Positions 39,601 through 52,539 of a DNA stretch of 64,000 nt are shown here, piece after piece. Source of the stretch: Quillaja saponaria (Eukaryota; Streptophyta; Magnoliopsida; Fabales; Quillajaceae); NCBI GenBank assembly GCA_029379385.1, contig CM055611.1:18794062-18858061 (forward strand), in the 5' to 3' direction. The notes below the pieces were generated by a model, which saw only the letters and a list, made by a program, of their open reading frames with translations, was not told the origin of the DNA and ran no database searches. Both the position numbers and the translations under genes were made by a program. Numbering within the stretch: position 1 is the first letter of the stretch; every line of letters begins with the position of its first letter.

Positions 39601-42600
39601 ATCAGAAAAATGAGCTGACGATAAATCTAGATCTGTAACTTTAAAATGAAAAATAATTCAAATTGCTTTCTTATGCAAGAACTCACTGATTCAACCCTTG
39701 CCATTTCAACCATATAAATTGAGGGCCTCTCCTGCAGATGTTAACTGAAATATTAGTGGCAAACAGCAAGGATTTCTCAGCTGCACCAGTAACAGAATAA
39801 GCTTAAAACTTACGAAATCCTGGAAACCAGGTATAGGTGATTGTACACAAAGAAGAATGATCAACAGTAATGCAGCAGACAAATGCAACTGATACAGAAA
39901 CTTACTAACATATTGGGCCCAACTGAGTTGTAAACAATATAGTGATTTATAAGATTTGTGGACATATTTGCCAAAAATTGCTATCTAACACAACTTTCCC
40001 TTCACAAAGTTTCTGTGAAAACCCATTGGGTTATTGCCCGATTTTAATTTAGTAACTAGGAGAATTGAGTCGCAAAATTAGTTCTAACGAAGCTGCAGAC
40101 ATTATCACAGTTGCCAGTGCTTTTAATGACACAAACAGTAAAATCTGCATGGAAGAAAAGAACAAGTTCCGCTTACCCCAAAGAGTATAATGAGGCTTTT
40201 CTTGAGCCAATTTTAGTGGAATCATATAAGATGCATGCTGAATTTACATTGAATCAGTATAGCAATATTTGCACTCAACACCGTAATGAAATTTCCACAT
40301 ATTAAACTTAAGTGTTTTGGAGAAAAGTAACACTAAGATTTTAACGTCTTATGAACTATATTTCAACCAAAATGCCAGTTCAACAGCAAAAGAAGCCGAC
40401 CTCAACATTGTTCAAGCCTAAGACATTTGCAACAATATTTTAGAACCATCAGGCTGAGAGAACTCACACTGAGGATGAAGGATACTCCAACTGTAACACC
40501 ATATACATGGTTGTCTCAGGTCCCTTTGACTTTTGTAATCAATCTTATATTCTAGTAAGATATCTTATATTATTAAATATTTAGTTATCTAATATTAGTT
40601 TAAAACTACACAAAGCCACAATCATTCAGAGACATGCAACCAGTGATTCTAGAATAGTAAATTGACTCGATATCCTATAAGTTACAGGTTCTTTTGAGGG
40701 GCAGATCTGTAGTTTCAAGAGAAGCCCAGAAAACAAAAACAAAAGTAAGGTATATTAATGATCCCAAACTTATACGCTAATTGTCTTATACAGTGAAGTT
40801 CATTAAGAAATTGAACCTCATACATTGACAATCATACAATAACCTGAAATCTACATTTTTATACCATGGAGAAAGAACAAGCTTTAAATTCATAAAAACT
40901 TACTTTAGAAAAATACCTGTTTTGCCTCAGATGCTTTCATATGAAGTATTATGTCTCCATAGGAATGACCCGTTTGCACAACATTTAGTGCAGTTGCAAT
41001 AGCGTGGCTAGTCTGTATTCAGCATATGCCAACAATGAGTATAACTAATTACATGTAGATAATAGCATCACATGAAACAGGAACATGAATGCAGCAACTC
41101 CAACATATTTATAGTTCACTACAAATTCGACATCACTACAATTATATGACGTACAAACACAGACACGACTCAGACATGTCGATACAACAAAATAAAAAAA
41201 GAGATAGAAAATGCATGATAGGTATGCTAAAAATATATTAAAACATGAATATAGATATCTAAATTCATATAATTAACAAATATGCTAAAGTTAACAAAAG
41301 AATACATTAATAACCAAAAACTCAACTATCAAAGGTTAAAATTACATCGGGGAATTAAGTTTAGTAACATTAAAATTCCAAATTAGTATTCACTAATATC
41401 TCTACTATCAATTAAGAGAATTTAATGGAAGTATTCAATCTGTCTCTTTTATCCAAATTGCTCTTGTTATGCTCACAAAATTTGTTTTTCTATTGACTAT
41501 TAGTTTTTTTCCCACTTGCTTTGGTGTAAAAATAATTTTCTACAGAAAAAAATCAATCAGGACCCTCCACTTCTCTATTCCTTCATTTTTGGTCTTCCAC
41601 ACGTTTCTCTCTCTTCTACAACGTATTTTTTTCTTTAATCACACGTATGTGTATGCATGGGCTAGTTTATATTTTATAAACATCATCATTCCTAATCTTC
41701 ATTAGCAACTACCCTATTAAATGGAATATAAATGTATGAGTCAGTGGTACAAGTTCTACTTTTATATTGTATGAACATCATCATCATCATCGTGTTCACG
41801 TGCGTTTCTGCCCACGAGCCACCATGTCCAACATGTGTCCTACCTGTGTCAGCTTAGTGTCCAACCCAAAAATTTTTTTTTTTTTTTAGACACGGTGTCG
41901 TACTGGTGTCAACATAATATCTGTGCCCAATACGCTTCAGAGACATGGACTCACCACTAAAATGACAAGTTTGTGCTTTCTAGTTTCACTTATATAGGAC
42001 ATTGTTATCGACATATCACTAAGCATATATATGTTTTCTTCTTTAAATTTTGGAAACCGCAAGTAATGCATATGCAGCTTATATGTTTTTACCATGCTAG
42101 ACATGCCAACACATAGACTAATGGTCACAGTGATTTCATTAAGCAAATTAAAGCTTAGAGAGTAGGAGAATTTTATAAAATAGAAAGCATGACAGTAAAC
42201 TCAAATATTAAACAAAAGAAAATACGTAGTAATGCTAAGAGTCCAAAACTTCAAAAAAGAACTTCCACTAAAAAAATAACGAGTCTAAGACTCTAGCAGT
42301 TAAGCAATAAAAATTCCAAAACAGATAGAAGGATGAATGGGTATATTATCAGACATTTTATGAAAACTGCAATGAAACTCATAATCAAAGACTCACCCTA
42401 GCAGCAAAATGGTTAGTTGTTTCCTTTTTGTTGTTGACTGGTGAAACGACAGGAAGGTATTCTACCTGATTCAATTCATAATCGATGTCCTAAATCAATT
42501 GCTGAACAACACGCTTGTAATACAAGGTGATTGCTAATTAAGAATTAAAAACCCGTGGGAAGTATAACATACCTCAAAGAAATTGTGGAACTGAGTGAAC

Positions 42601-45600
42601 ATTCTGAACATGAGCTTGGCCAAAGAAACATGACCCCTAAGCAAATTGCACACCAACATGAAGCAAACCTGGTGAGATACGACTTAAAACAATACAAAAG
42701 ATGATTTTCATTATAAAGAAGTTGCCTACCAAGATTGGTCAAAATGAACATGAGGGTATCGAACGATTGCAGGTTGAATTGGGTAACCAGGGATAAATGC
42801 TCCAAGTTGGAATGATATAAGATTTCTTCCATTAGTTGTTGTTCCCTCTGGAAATAATAGTAATTGAGGAAATCTATTGCAAGAAGCCTTTCTCTGTATT
42901 CAGATCCTTAAAAGGAGAATTCTGTATCAAATAGCTTATAACTTGATAACAATATAGATATGAAGCTACTCATGCCTGAAACAGTTTTATTGAGTCAATA
43001 TTGATCGTAATCTATCAGCTTCCTATTGGATACCTGACACTTCTGCTAATTATTAATTTCAATAATCTGCCTTATATTTTGCATATTGCAGCATATAACA
43101 TACAGCTGATAATGGATCATATTAGAGCCATATTTAATGAAACGAACATGGATTTCCTAAATACAAATACAAGGACTTCCTGAAGTGGGTCCAAAGAGTA
43201 ATCTGATTTGAAAGTTAAAACCAAAAAAAATAAAATTCATTGAGTCTCCTTCTAGAGCTAAATTCTTATCAATCATTGATCACATGTACACAAATTAATG
43301 CATTCATTCTAGTTTATCCAAATATGTGGAACCATGCATCAGTTCATTCAATGAATTGGCAGATAACAAAATATTAAAGATGGCATGTGTTTGCATGTAA
43401 ATTGGATACATTTCGCAAATAAACATTCTTGAAGCATGATCAACTTGTAACTATGAAAGGGACCTATAAAAAAATTAAAAAAAATTCTCAATTCCACAAG
43501 ACAAGACACAAAAAATGCAGGTCTCTCTAGATCATACTTGTTTAATTTAAGTTTAAACATTGAGAATAATTTTTTGCAAGAGATTTGATGCAAAAGAGCT
43601 ACTTAATATGCTTAGAGATATGGATCCATACTGTTATTTTGGTTTAAGGCTGATTCATAACACATACTGCAGTCATAAGACAAATTATAACTTGGACAAA
43701 AGATATCCAGACAAAATGGCATCAGCAAAATAGCAGGATGGGAAAGGGGGTAGGGACTTGAGCCTCAATATATATTATGTGATTAATAATCATAAAAACG
43801 ATGGGCAACTAAAGACAATTTATAAAAACCAATCAAATATATATAGCTTAGTAAATATAATAGAATCTTCCTACCTTTATTTCATTAACAGCATGCTTCC
43901 TTGATGCAGGTGAAAACCTATTTACATATATGACCTAAATACATAAAAGAAAGAGAACCATGGATTATTATGTATTTGTTTATCAGAACTAAGGGGGCAT
44001 AGCCAAAATGCTCGATTACAGTGAGACGTAATAAACTTACCTGCATTGCTCTGATAATAGTTCCAACAAAAGGTAATGAGTCATGGGACTCAGATGCCAC
44101 CATGGTTGGAAACAGTTCATAAAAATAGAAGATAGGTTCAATGAATGATACATGATTGGATACAATGATTGGCGCAGTCTCCCTTGGAGCAGGTTTTCCC
44201 CTCCGTTTTATCCATTGATATCTACAAGGAAAGAAGGGGACAACAACAAAGCAAATCTTAAAAATCCATATAAAACTAAATAAACTTAGTGAAAGAAAAA
44301 GTAATACACCAAATAATTAATATTCATATGCCACAGAAGACTCTTCAACTCAACATATCCCGATAGAAGTTTCCAGTCAGGTTTTTCACATATTGAAAGT
44401 ATGATATTAGCCTTTTATGTTCTTTTACTTGCTTATTCCCTTCCATTCAAATATATCTTCAAGTGCATACCTCGATAACTTAATCAACTCATTTGAAGGA
44501 AAATGGAACAAAATATAGTTAGGATTAACAAGAAGTAAAAAGTAAAGCAGAAAAACAGTAAGAAGTCCATACAAGAGCTAAAACTCACAGCAGGTTGTAC
44601 AATATGGAAGAGGCTGGGGAATAAGAAAAGTTAGAAGGATCAGGTCAAATAAAATTCATAGGCTTGTGAGATGGAGAAGTGAAGAAGGGCATGAGGAAGA
44701 AGAAAGATAGCAAAACTTGTAAGACCTGATGGAAGTCTAATTAAATTGATCTCGGATTGGAGGAAAACACTTTACTTCTCCAGAATAAAGGACATAAAAC
44801 TACTGTCATAGAAAGGGACTCCATGAGAAAGTTATAGTAGATTGATTAAGATACAATGCAATAACATCAAAAAATCTATTTTCTTATATGTACAAAAAAA
44901 AAAAAAAAATCAAATCGGCCATACAGGAATAGATTAATAGAATTGACCAAAAGATAAACATAATCTGCAAAGGGGAGGAAGGAGTTCCTCTTAAATATAT
45001 TGTAATAATTGAAGATATGTATGGGATCCTCACACTATGGAATTCAAGCTCCTATCCTTGTGCTTTGATCAAATATAAACATACTAGAATCATTCAAGAT
45101 GATGAGCTCAGTGTAAGTTATTTACTGGTGATCTTATGCTTGTTCATAAGATCATACCAGAAGTTCATTATAAATTGGAGGTATGGGGAAGACAATCCAG
45201 TGGTTTTGCATACCTAAATTTCTACAGCTACTAGTATGATTCTTTGATCAGGTTGCCTAATTAACTATACAAGAAAACATTATTATATAGGCAGAAAAAA
45301 GCCCAGAAATATATATCTTATATATCCTAATACAAATCATCTTATTAGTTTCTTTTTCAAATAAGTATTTTTTTAATTTAGAGAGAGATACATTAAAACA
45401 ATTATCAGAGAACTCTTAAGATGATTTTTGTTCAACTGTGGAATGATTGCTATTTATTTTGCTAACTGTAACTTACAAGTTACACCAAAAGGAGACATAT
45501 AACTAAAATTATCATACACAACACTGGGCCAGACAATATTTCATAGCTCAATAAATTTGTTATATTTTGTTTCCTACAATCACTATTGACTGCTATGGTA

Positions 45601-46594
45601 ATTTGTAATTTCTCAGCATTAATCATCAACTTAAAATAAGCCACTTATCTTTTGAGTTGTCGTAGAAGAAGACATTAGCTTAGGGTAAACTTTAATAACA
45701 GCACTGCCAGGAAACCATTATGAACAAAGAACCTATTTAATAAAAAAATATATCTACAATTATAAACTCACTCCAGAGTCCCTCCATGAAATATTGTTTG
45801 AATAATTTATGCCCTGATTTTAGGCAATGTTCCCAGCATCAAATATGCTCTTATGTACTACTGACCACGATGCTCTTTCATATTCTAAGAAGTGAATCGA
45901 CTAACAGAATAGCTGATACGCAATACACTGTTTCCAGTGACAAACTGAATCATACGTCTCTATTACTTGTAAATTCCCAATAGTGCTTTCATTTAATTCA
46001 GCCTACTTCACTAATTTCTTGTCTGATTTCCTCCATTTACTTATTGACTAAAAATGAAATTTCATTTTTCCCAGACTCAACTTACCCAAAAGAAAAAAGA
46101 ATACAGCGGGCAGAAATTCTGGTGACCCACATAAGCCTGCACCTCCACCTTGGCATCGGATTGTGCTTATCCTTCCATCCTTGAAGGGCCAATTTCGTGG
46201 CTATATACCCAACCGACAGTGAAAGTCCAAAAAGAACGAGTCGAACCAACGCAATAGGTATACAAATCACGATTTTCAACCACTCATAAACCCCATCAAT
46301 CTCCGGCGTGCTATTACGAAAAGGGTCGACCGTGCAAGAAGCAGGCACTGTTTCTTCGCAGCCAAGAAAACTAAATGGGTTGCGAGAATTCAAGAGGGTG
46401 CCATTCTGTGAACTATGATGGTAATTCTGATTGAGATTACAATTGCGACTGTGGGTTTGGCTCGAATATCGTTGATGGGATGGTTTATGCTGGAGCTCGG
46501 GGCCGGAGTCATCGGCATCGACTGTCAGAATAACCTGAGTCTGGTCGGAGATTGAGGAAGTAAGCAGAGGGGAAGTAACATCATGGTCCGCCAT
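36671..46594 (-). CDS. LPEAT2: LPEAT2-type lysophospholipid acyltransferase with EF-hands
   Basis: Fourteen exons on the minus strand: 46594-46086, 44221-44041, 43934-43875, 42893-42730, 42636-42573, 42465-42397, 41012-40917, 39731-39687, 38775-38705, 38277-38211, 37493-37443, 37267-37157, 37061-37014 and 36841-36671. All are in frame, giving 568 aa (Arabidopsis about 539). Residues 106-137 form a membrane segment after a polar N-terminus. The acyltransferase motif is NHVSFIEP (192-199, an HX4E form) with FPEGTTTNG at 264-272. The tail has three EF-hand-like units: 448 onward degenerate, 485-496 degenerate, and 521-532 canonical (DADNDGKVSKDE). The family acylates lysophosphatidylethanolamine and related lysolipids at the ER or endomembranes using acyl-CoA. 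The long N-terminal exon starts at the first ATG (MADHDVTSPLL). Function is from family knowledge. Confidence 0.95.
41140..41945. mobile_element. possible transposon remnant in LPEAT2 intron 6
   Basis: The left end has GACGTACAAACACAGACACG and the right end has GACACGGTGTCGTACTGGTG and CTGTGCCCAATACG. These ends resemble each other in reverse orientation and look like a repeat family common in dicot introns. Between them are CAT repeats and a CACGTG. No TIR or target duplication could be fixed by eye. Confidence 0.3.
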
Positions 46595-48331
46595 TGTTGG
46601 GTTGGATGGAAGGTTGAGAGGAGCAGAATGTGAAGCAATTAATTAGCTACACGACAATGGGAATGGAAGGGAAAGTCACCGAAATTAATTAGTATATGGT
46701 TCTGAACTTCTGTGTGTGAATGTTTATATATTATTTAATTGCTTTGATTTCCGACAAATTTGCTTTATCATATGTCACTGCCCACGTGCCCCTCATGGCT
46801 CCTGGCTTATGGGGTAAGCGAAACTTTTGTCTTTAGTTTTGACTTCATTGTCTGTTTTTTTTTTTTTTTTTTGATATAGGTTTTCAACTTATAACTAATT
46901 ATTTATTTATAACTATATGTAATGAACCTCATAAATAAATAAAAAGTGTTGTTTTTATGAACCTCATAATAAAAAATGTGTTTTTTTAAATTGTTTTTAT
47001 GAAAGGTTATGTATTCAAATTTTATTGAGAGATATCTTGAAATTAAAATTTTCATAAATTTTTTTGAATTTGTGTGTGAATTATAATTTTGAAAAACTTT
47101 CAAATTATATCTTAATATATATATTGTATCAATATAAATACTCCTTTTATATATATGTGTTTAAATATATCAATTGAAAGAAAAAAAAATATTTACTTTT
47201 AAAAATAAACTTAAGTTACTTTTGCTAACAGTTGTTTTGCAATTTACACAAGGTGTGGTGATAAAAATTAATTTTGATTTTAAATGAAAAAGAAAAAAAA
47301 AATAACTTGAAGGTGCATATATAATGTTATATATATATATATATATTTTATTTATATAATGTTAAATTTATGTAAAATAATTTATAACTAATAAGAATTG
47401 AGTCTAGTGGTAAACGAGTTATATTCTCAAGATAAAAATATACGTTCAAATATTAAAACATGCAATTTTCAAACTTATATTAGTGAACATGCAATTTTCA
47501 AACTTATATTAGTTACTAGTCACTGGCTCAAGTCAACTCTTATAATTTTAATATATAATTTTGAATATTATGAAAGTGAGTTTAAATCTTATGATTTTTT
47601 TTTTACCATGATTCCAAAACTACAAACATACATTTATGTGGATGTTATACTCTGTAATTTTAAAAACTTAAAAAAAAAAATTCAAAATGTCAATAGTTTG
47701 AATAATTGATTTTATTTGATTTTCATTTTAAATTTTAATTAATATATAATTCACGATTTTTATTTATTCTAACTTAACATGAAGTTTTTGAAATTAGTTT
47801 TGTGGGAATTAATTATTTAACAACTATACAATTAAAAAAATATTAAATAGATTTATAATTTTAAAATTGAGAAATAAAACCAGCAATAATCGGTGATGAG
47901 AGAAATTTCATTAAAATACATCACATCTTTTCATTTATGATGAAAAAAAAATTGTGTTCATTGTTAGAACACATGTCCATTTCTTTGTCTACCTAGTCCA
48001 AATGATGAAAATAATTTGAGTTCACTGTTAGAACAAATGTCCATTTCTTTTTGGAGAGGTAGAGGCTTGATAAGACCAAAATCTCCTGTGGAACACAAGG
48101 ACAAGTAAAATATCTACTGTTCCTAGCCTTGTCGAGAGTACTATATCTACATACAAGGATGCATAAACTGAGAGGACTCGACTATTTCTCCGGCCATGGA
48201 GAAATTTCAGATTTGACTCCATAAAATAGAAATAGTATGCAAAAGTTTATAGATTATAAAAGAAAAATTGTATGAGTCTGTCTCAAAATATATGACTATA
48301 TGAACAATAACTAGCATGCAAGATAGAAGAA
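46595..48331. other. LPEAT2 promoter side and AT-rich spacer
   Basis: After the LPEAT2 leader and promoter (46595-46860) the sequence is AT-rich without a recognised gene. A short direct repeat built on GTTAGAACA(C/A)ATGTCCATTT occurs near 47965 and 48028. Bases 48028-48331 are open in places on the minus strand, but I could not place them in a family; they may be the 3' part of the neighbouring CAF relic. Confidence 0.5.
46783..46788. promoter_or_regulatory. G-box CACGTG upstream of LPEAT2
   Basis: CACGTG lies about 190 bases upstream of the LPEAT2 start codon, in a less AT-rich patch typical of a core promoter. G-boxes bind bZIP and bHLH factors. Use in vivo is unknown. Confidence 0.35.
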
Positions 48332-50072
48332 CTATTCATCATAAGCAGCAAGAGTTGTTTTGCAGTTGCTAACTTCTGTTATCGTCCGAGCTATCGGGTC
48401 CCTCCTCATCAGAGACAATTCATTGTTAAAATCATCAAATAATTCTTGATCTGGGATGAAGTACTCATCATCTAGAGGCTTATATGTAGTCCTTTCCCCT
48501 CCAAACCACAACCTGCTCCTTCTCAAATGTCACCAGGATACAAGGCACCAGATCCTGCAACACATCAAAAGCGCTTTGACAGTAAGCCAACATGCAACTC
48601 TGATTTTAATGTACAAAGTTGAGGGATTGTGTGACCCTCTAGTGTGTAATTATATAGGGTTAGCGTGTGCTAAATCTCACATCGAGTAATATACTAAGTT
48701 GATCTTGGCTATATAAGCTACATGCACTAATTATTAAGTACTTTATGTTAGTATTTTAATCTATGTAGTGTGGATTGTATATATTTTGAAGATACTTGGA
48801 CCAGTTAGAATTGAGATGCTACAAGTGGTATTAGAGCCAATCCAGTATTCACACTCATATGAGTTTGGGGCACTGTTTGGGCCTTGCCGATGACCTCAAG
48901 GATTGTATGATTAAATTATTTTAACAGATGCTAAAACAAATTTTGCAGCCTATTTTCTTGTAATCACTCTTCTCAAGACCCTGGCAATCTATCCGAACTA
49001 ACTCACAGGAGAGAAAAACATCTCTTACCAATGGTAATAAGCTACCATAATAACTGTTTTTTTGCTGCCTTCAAATTGTGAGTAATTAATACTTGACAGC
49101 AATGAAATACAAAAGAAAAAAATAGGTAACAATATACAAGTTTTGATCAGTCTTCTCTGAAGTTCTCCACAACATCAGTGGAATAACAGGCAGTTTCTTG
49201 GGGTTATAATTCCTGCCTCTAAATAATACAAGTGTACCTAATCTTTCCAAATGTTTTGTCTGTTTTGTCCAGGAACAAGCATAAAACTTTATCATTATTT
49301 GTACAATCAATTTAAGTTATTTAATGCTTATCATCCAACAAAATGGAAATAAGAACTATACAAACCCCAACCCTCCCTTCTACCACATGAGCAAGGCCAC
49401 GGAACAGAACTTCTACTGAAAATAAATGATGCAGACTGTTGAAATACACCTCAAAAGCTGCACAGGCATACAGGAAGTGAGATATAGTGAGAACATAATG
49501 ACATAATAGCTGCATGAGGTACATCTAAAGCTGTTGTAGCAGGGCAAAATGGCTCATTGGAAGAGAAGATTTGAAGCTGGACTAAATTTTTTTAGCTCAA
49601 GCTGATTACACACGTTTTCATGTCATTGACAGAAGTGTGATATTTTAGAGAGGGTAGATGTCATTTCGCCTTCATTTCATTATCTTAATATCCTAAATCA
49701 AGAAACCCGTAACAGAGGACCTAAATAATCAAGCACCATATAGTATAGGCATTGATAACTCAAAACTTATACCCAAATCAAAATCTTTAATTGAAGTTGA
49801 ATTCCTCAAGGGAAACTGAAAACCCAGGTTTATTTCAATTCAAAGCTAAATTCTGAACCCAGAACCCAGATTAATCAACATAAAGATCCTGCTTGTTAAT
49901 TATAATCGAAAATTACTGCACTCAGGTTACAATAAGGACCACTAGTCTAACAAAAAAAAACTGCAGAAATGCTCGTACCCAGATTAATTTGCCTCTTAGT
50001 TTTGTTCCTTCGACACTTTTGAACCATAATCGTCCTCTCAGCCGCATTAAGAGGCCTTCCCGTGACACAGAG
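48332..50072 (-). pseudogene. broken CRS2-associated-factor-like gene (CRM domains)
   Basis: Four exon-like blocks on the minus strand follow the order of CAF proteins, group II intron splicing factors of plastids and mitochondria. Block 1, 50072-49979: GRPLNAAERTIMVQKCRRNK then TKRQINLG, with a donor kept. Block 2, about 49265-49150: DKTFGKI, then after a frame change GTLVLFRGRNYNPKKLPVIP and LMLW (end of CRM domain 1). Block 3, 49064 to about 48940: SLLPLVRDVFLSCELVRIDC and GLEKSDYKKIGCK. Block 4, 48554-48332: DLVPCILVTFEKEQVVVWRG and KDY, then a shifted frame with KPLDDEYFIPDQELFDD. Damage: the core of CRM domain 1 is missing, frameshifts occur near 49245 and near 48485, no usable donor follows block 3, and an LTR fragment lies between blocks 3 and 4. 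The mitochondrial CAF (mCSF1-like) branch is the nearest I recall, less surely. Confidence 0.8.
48610..48840 (+). mobile_element. LTR fragment with tRNA-Met primer-binding site
   Basis: A putative LTR runs from TGTACAAAG (48610) to GATGCTACA (48823), with TGTA...TACA ends and an internal CTATATAAGC TATA box. Directly after it, TGGTATTAGAGCC (48826-48838) differs by one base from the usual initiator-methionine primer-binding site. No coding part or second LTR is visible nearby. It sits between blocks 3 and 4 of the CAF-like relic. Confidence 0.55.
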
Positions 50073-52539
50073 TACAAATTTAAGATAAAATTAATAAAGA
50101 TGTAATATTTTTAAGACAGTATTTATCATTTTACTTATTTATAATATTAGTTGAGACTGATTAAATAATTAGACCACAACATATAAATTTCTAGAAGAAT
50201 AACTAATTCGTTTTTTTCTTCTGGAATGTATAATTTCTCTTTATTCTCAACTCTCAATTTATAGAATAAAGAACATCTCATAACTGAAAATAAATTTATA
50301 TCATTGAAAAATAGTATTATCAATGAATTTTAAATGAAGTTACTTTCTCTTAATAGGAGTAATTCACTCTATTTATGACACACTTTTGTCCCTCTAAAGT
50401 CTTGATAAAATATTTTTATGCCCAAAAAATTTAAATAAAAGTGAGAAAAGTAATGATCTAACTGTCTAGGAGAGGTTGGATATGTTGCTAAATTTTACAA
50501 ATATGCACATTTTTTGTTTCATTTAAAGTCTAGTACTAAATTATTATTTCTTATTTATTATTAAATTTAATCATAAATCACAATTCATAATACATCAAGG
50601 TACTCCAAATCTAACAATTAAAATATTATATTACAATTAGCTACACATAAAATGAGAAAACAACTCACAAACTTAGAAAAAATATCTCATGAAAGTCAAG
50701 TGGATAAAAATCATATATCTTAGCCTTTTCACTTTACCTTTTATAATTGTGATTTTTGTCTCCAATGGGTTTTTCATTGACAATCTTATTTTATCAATGG
50801 CTACCTTCAAGTGAGAAAATATATTATTGTACATTATTCGTCTCAAAACTAAATAATTTTTCTTTAATAAGTTATTAATTTTTTTTTCATGCTTGATTTA
50901 ATTTAAAAAGTTGATGACTCATCATGACATCACTTTATATATGTCCTAAATTGGTGGTACTTAAAAATTTTTGGATCCGCCATGGGCTGCCCATAAAAGT
51001 TCCCTTTTACAAAATGAAGTTAGTGACTACTGTTACGCACTCCAAGGAGTTACAACAAAGATGCAAACTAAATGTTACTTTTGTTGTGTCGTCCACATGT
51101 CACCAATTGTTATAATACAAGTTGGAATTTTTTTTTTAAGGAGTATTTATAAAGTAGTTGTTAAGTATATAAATTTTATATTATTAATTATAGTGGTTGA
51201 CTATAATTTTAGTGTTACTTAATAAATAATTTTTTATTTTTAAAATATTTTAAATTCTAAAATCTATATTTATTATACCTTATCAAATATTTTTTAAACA
51301 CGTTAAAAAAATTCATAAAATTTATTTACGAATAAGTGATAAAAGTGCACCAATATTTATAGGTAGTTGGCTAGTTGCACTAGCACCTGTAATATTTTTT
51401 ATTTATTTATTTATTTATTTATAAGAGAGTTTACTAGCTACACACAAATTCATTCATAGATTTTTTATTTCTAACAAAGACAAAATTTGAGTTTACAGGC
51501 CAGGCCAGGCCAGGCGACTTTAATTACCTCAACAACGGTTTGCTGGTAATGAATGGAAACTCACCTACAAAGGGTAGTTAAGTGGTTTAGCTGTTAAGGA
51601 CCTCTGTAATATTATGGGTTAGAGCTTAGTAGGAAAACACGAAAGAGATCCGAACAAGATTAATTAGTTCATACTTTTAGAATGTAGGGAGACCGATAAG
51701 ATATATAAAAATAAATAAATAAAGAAAGGAAACTTACATATTAGCATAGGAAAATTCAAGTTTTTTCCTTTAATTCCTTCTTACTTGGATAATCTTTCTA
51801 TGACAAATCGAAGTCGCATTTGGTTTAAACTTGAAGCTAATTTACCTCAATTGAAAACATAAGATGCTGAAAGGTAAACCCTGAACACGCTTGCAGTGGA
51901 ATTCAAGGAAAAGGTGTTCTTAATTAATATATAGTGATCTTTGTCTTTAAGCAACTCCTCCATTGAACTTGACAGTGATATTTTAGAGCTTGATAAATTT
52001 TCAATTTCAAGATTCTATGTTTCCCCTTTCCAAACTGAGAAATCAGTTTCTTTCTACATCAAAATAGAGTTTTGTTTTTGTTTTTAATTATCATATTGGT
52101 TAGGCTTTCTTTTACTATCTAACAATCACATATTGTTTAGAAGACTAAAAGAAGTCAAATTTATATAAATACTTTTTTTCACATTGTTAACAAATCCTTA
52201 GAAAACATAATTCTATATAATTGGGAGTATTAGGGAAGTTTTTTCTGCAGAAGAAGCAACTATAGGCACTACTACATGATATTGATTGTAGCAAAAGATA
52301 AAACCAGAAAATCGTGTTCACTCCCTTTTAAGCTTTCCTAACTAGAAATCTCAACCAATAAATTAGAACTAAAGGCAAGTTGCAGCCCTCTTTTTCTCCC
52401 ATCCTTAATATCTCTGTCATTGCTGTCATATATTTCATTGTTTCTTGTAAACTTCCTTTGGATTATGCAATATTAATACCTGCATGACATACATAACCAC
52501 AACATAAAACTTTTGAACATTTTGGCTGACCAAATTAAA
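50073..52539. other. AT-rich spacer upstream of the XSP1-like gene
   Basis: No gene recognised. It holds an (ATTT)n run near 51397-51422, a GGCCA tandem (about four units, 51497-51515) and, at 52200-52539, the probable promoter and leader of the subtilase gene. Confidence 0.55.

Noticed and set aside
48028..48222. 64-codon minus-strand ORF with a DFGL-like peptide in another frame
   Set aside because: Looked briefly like a kinase activation loop, but no other kinase motif is nearby.
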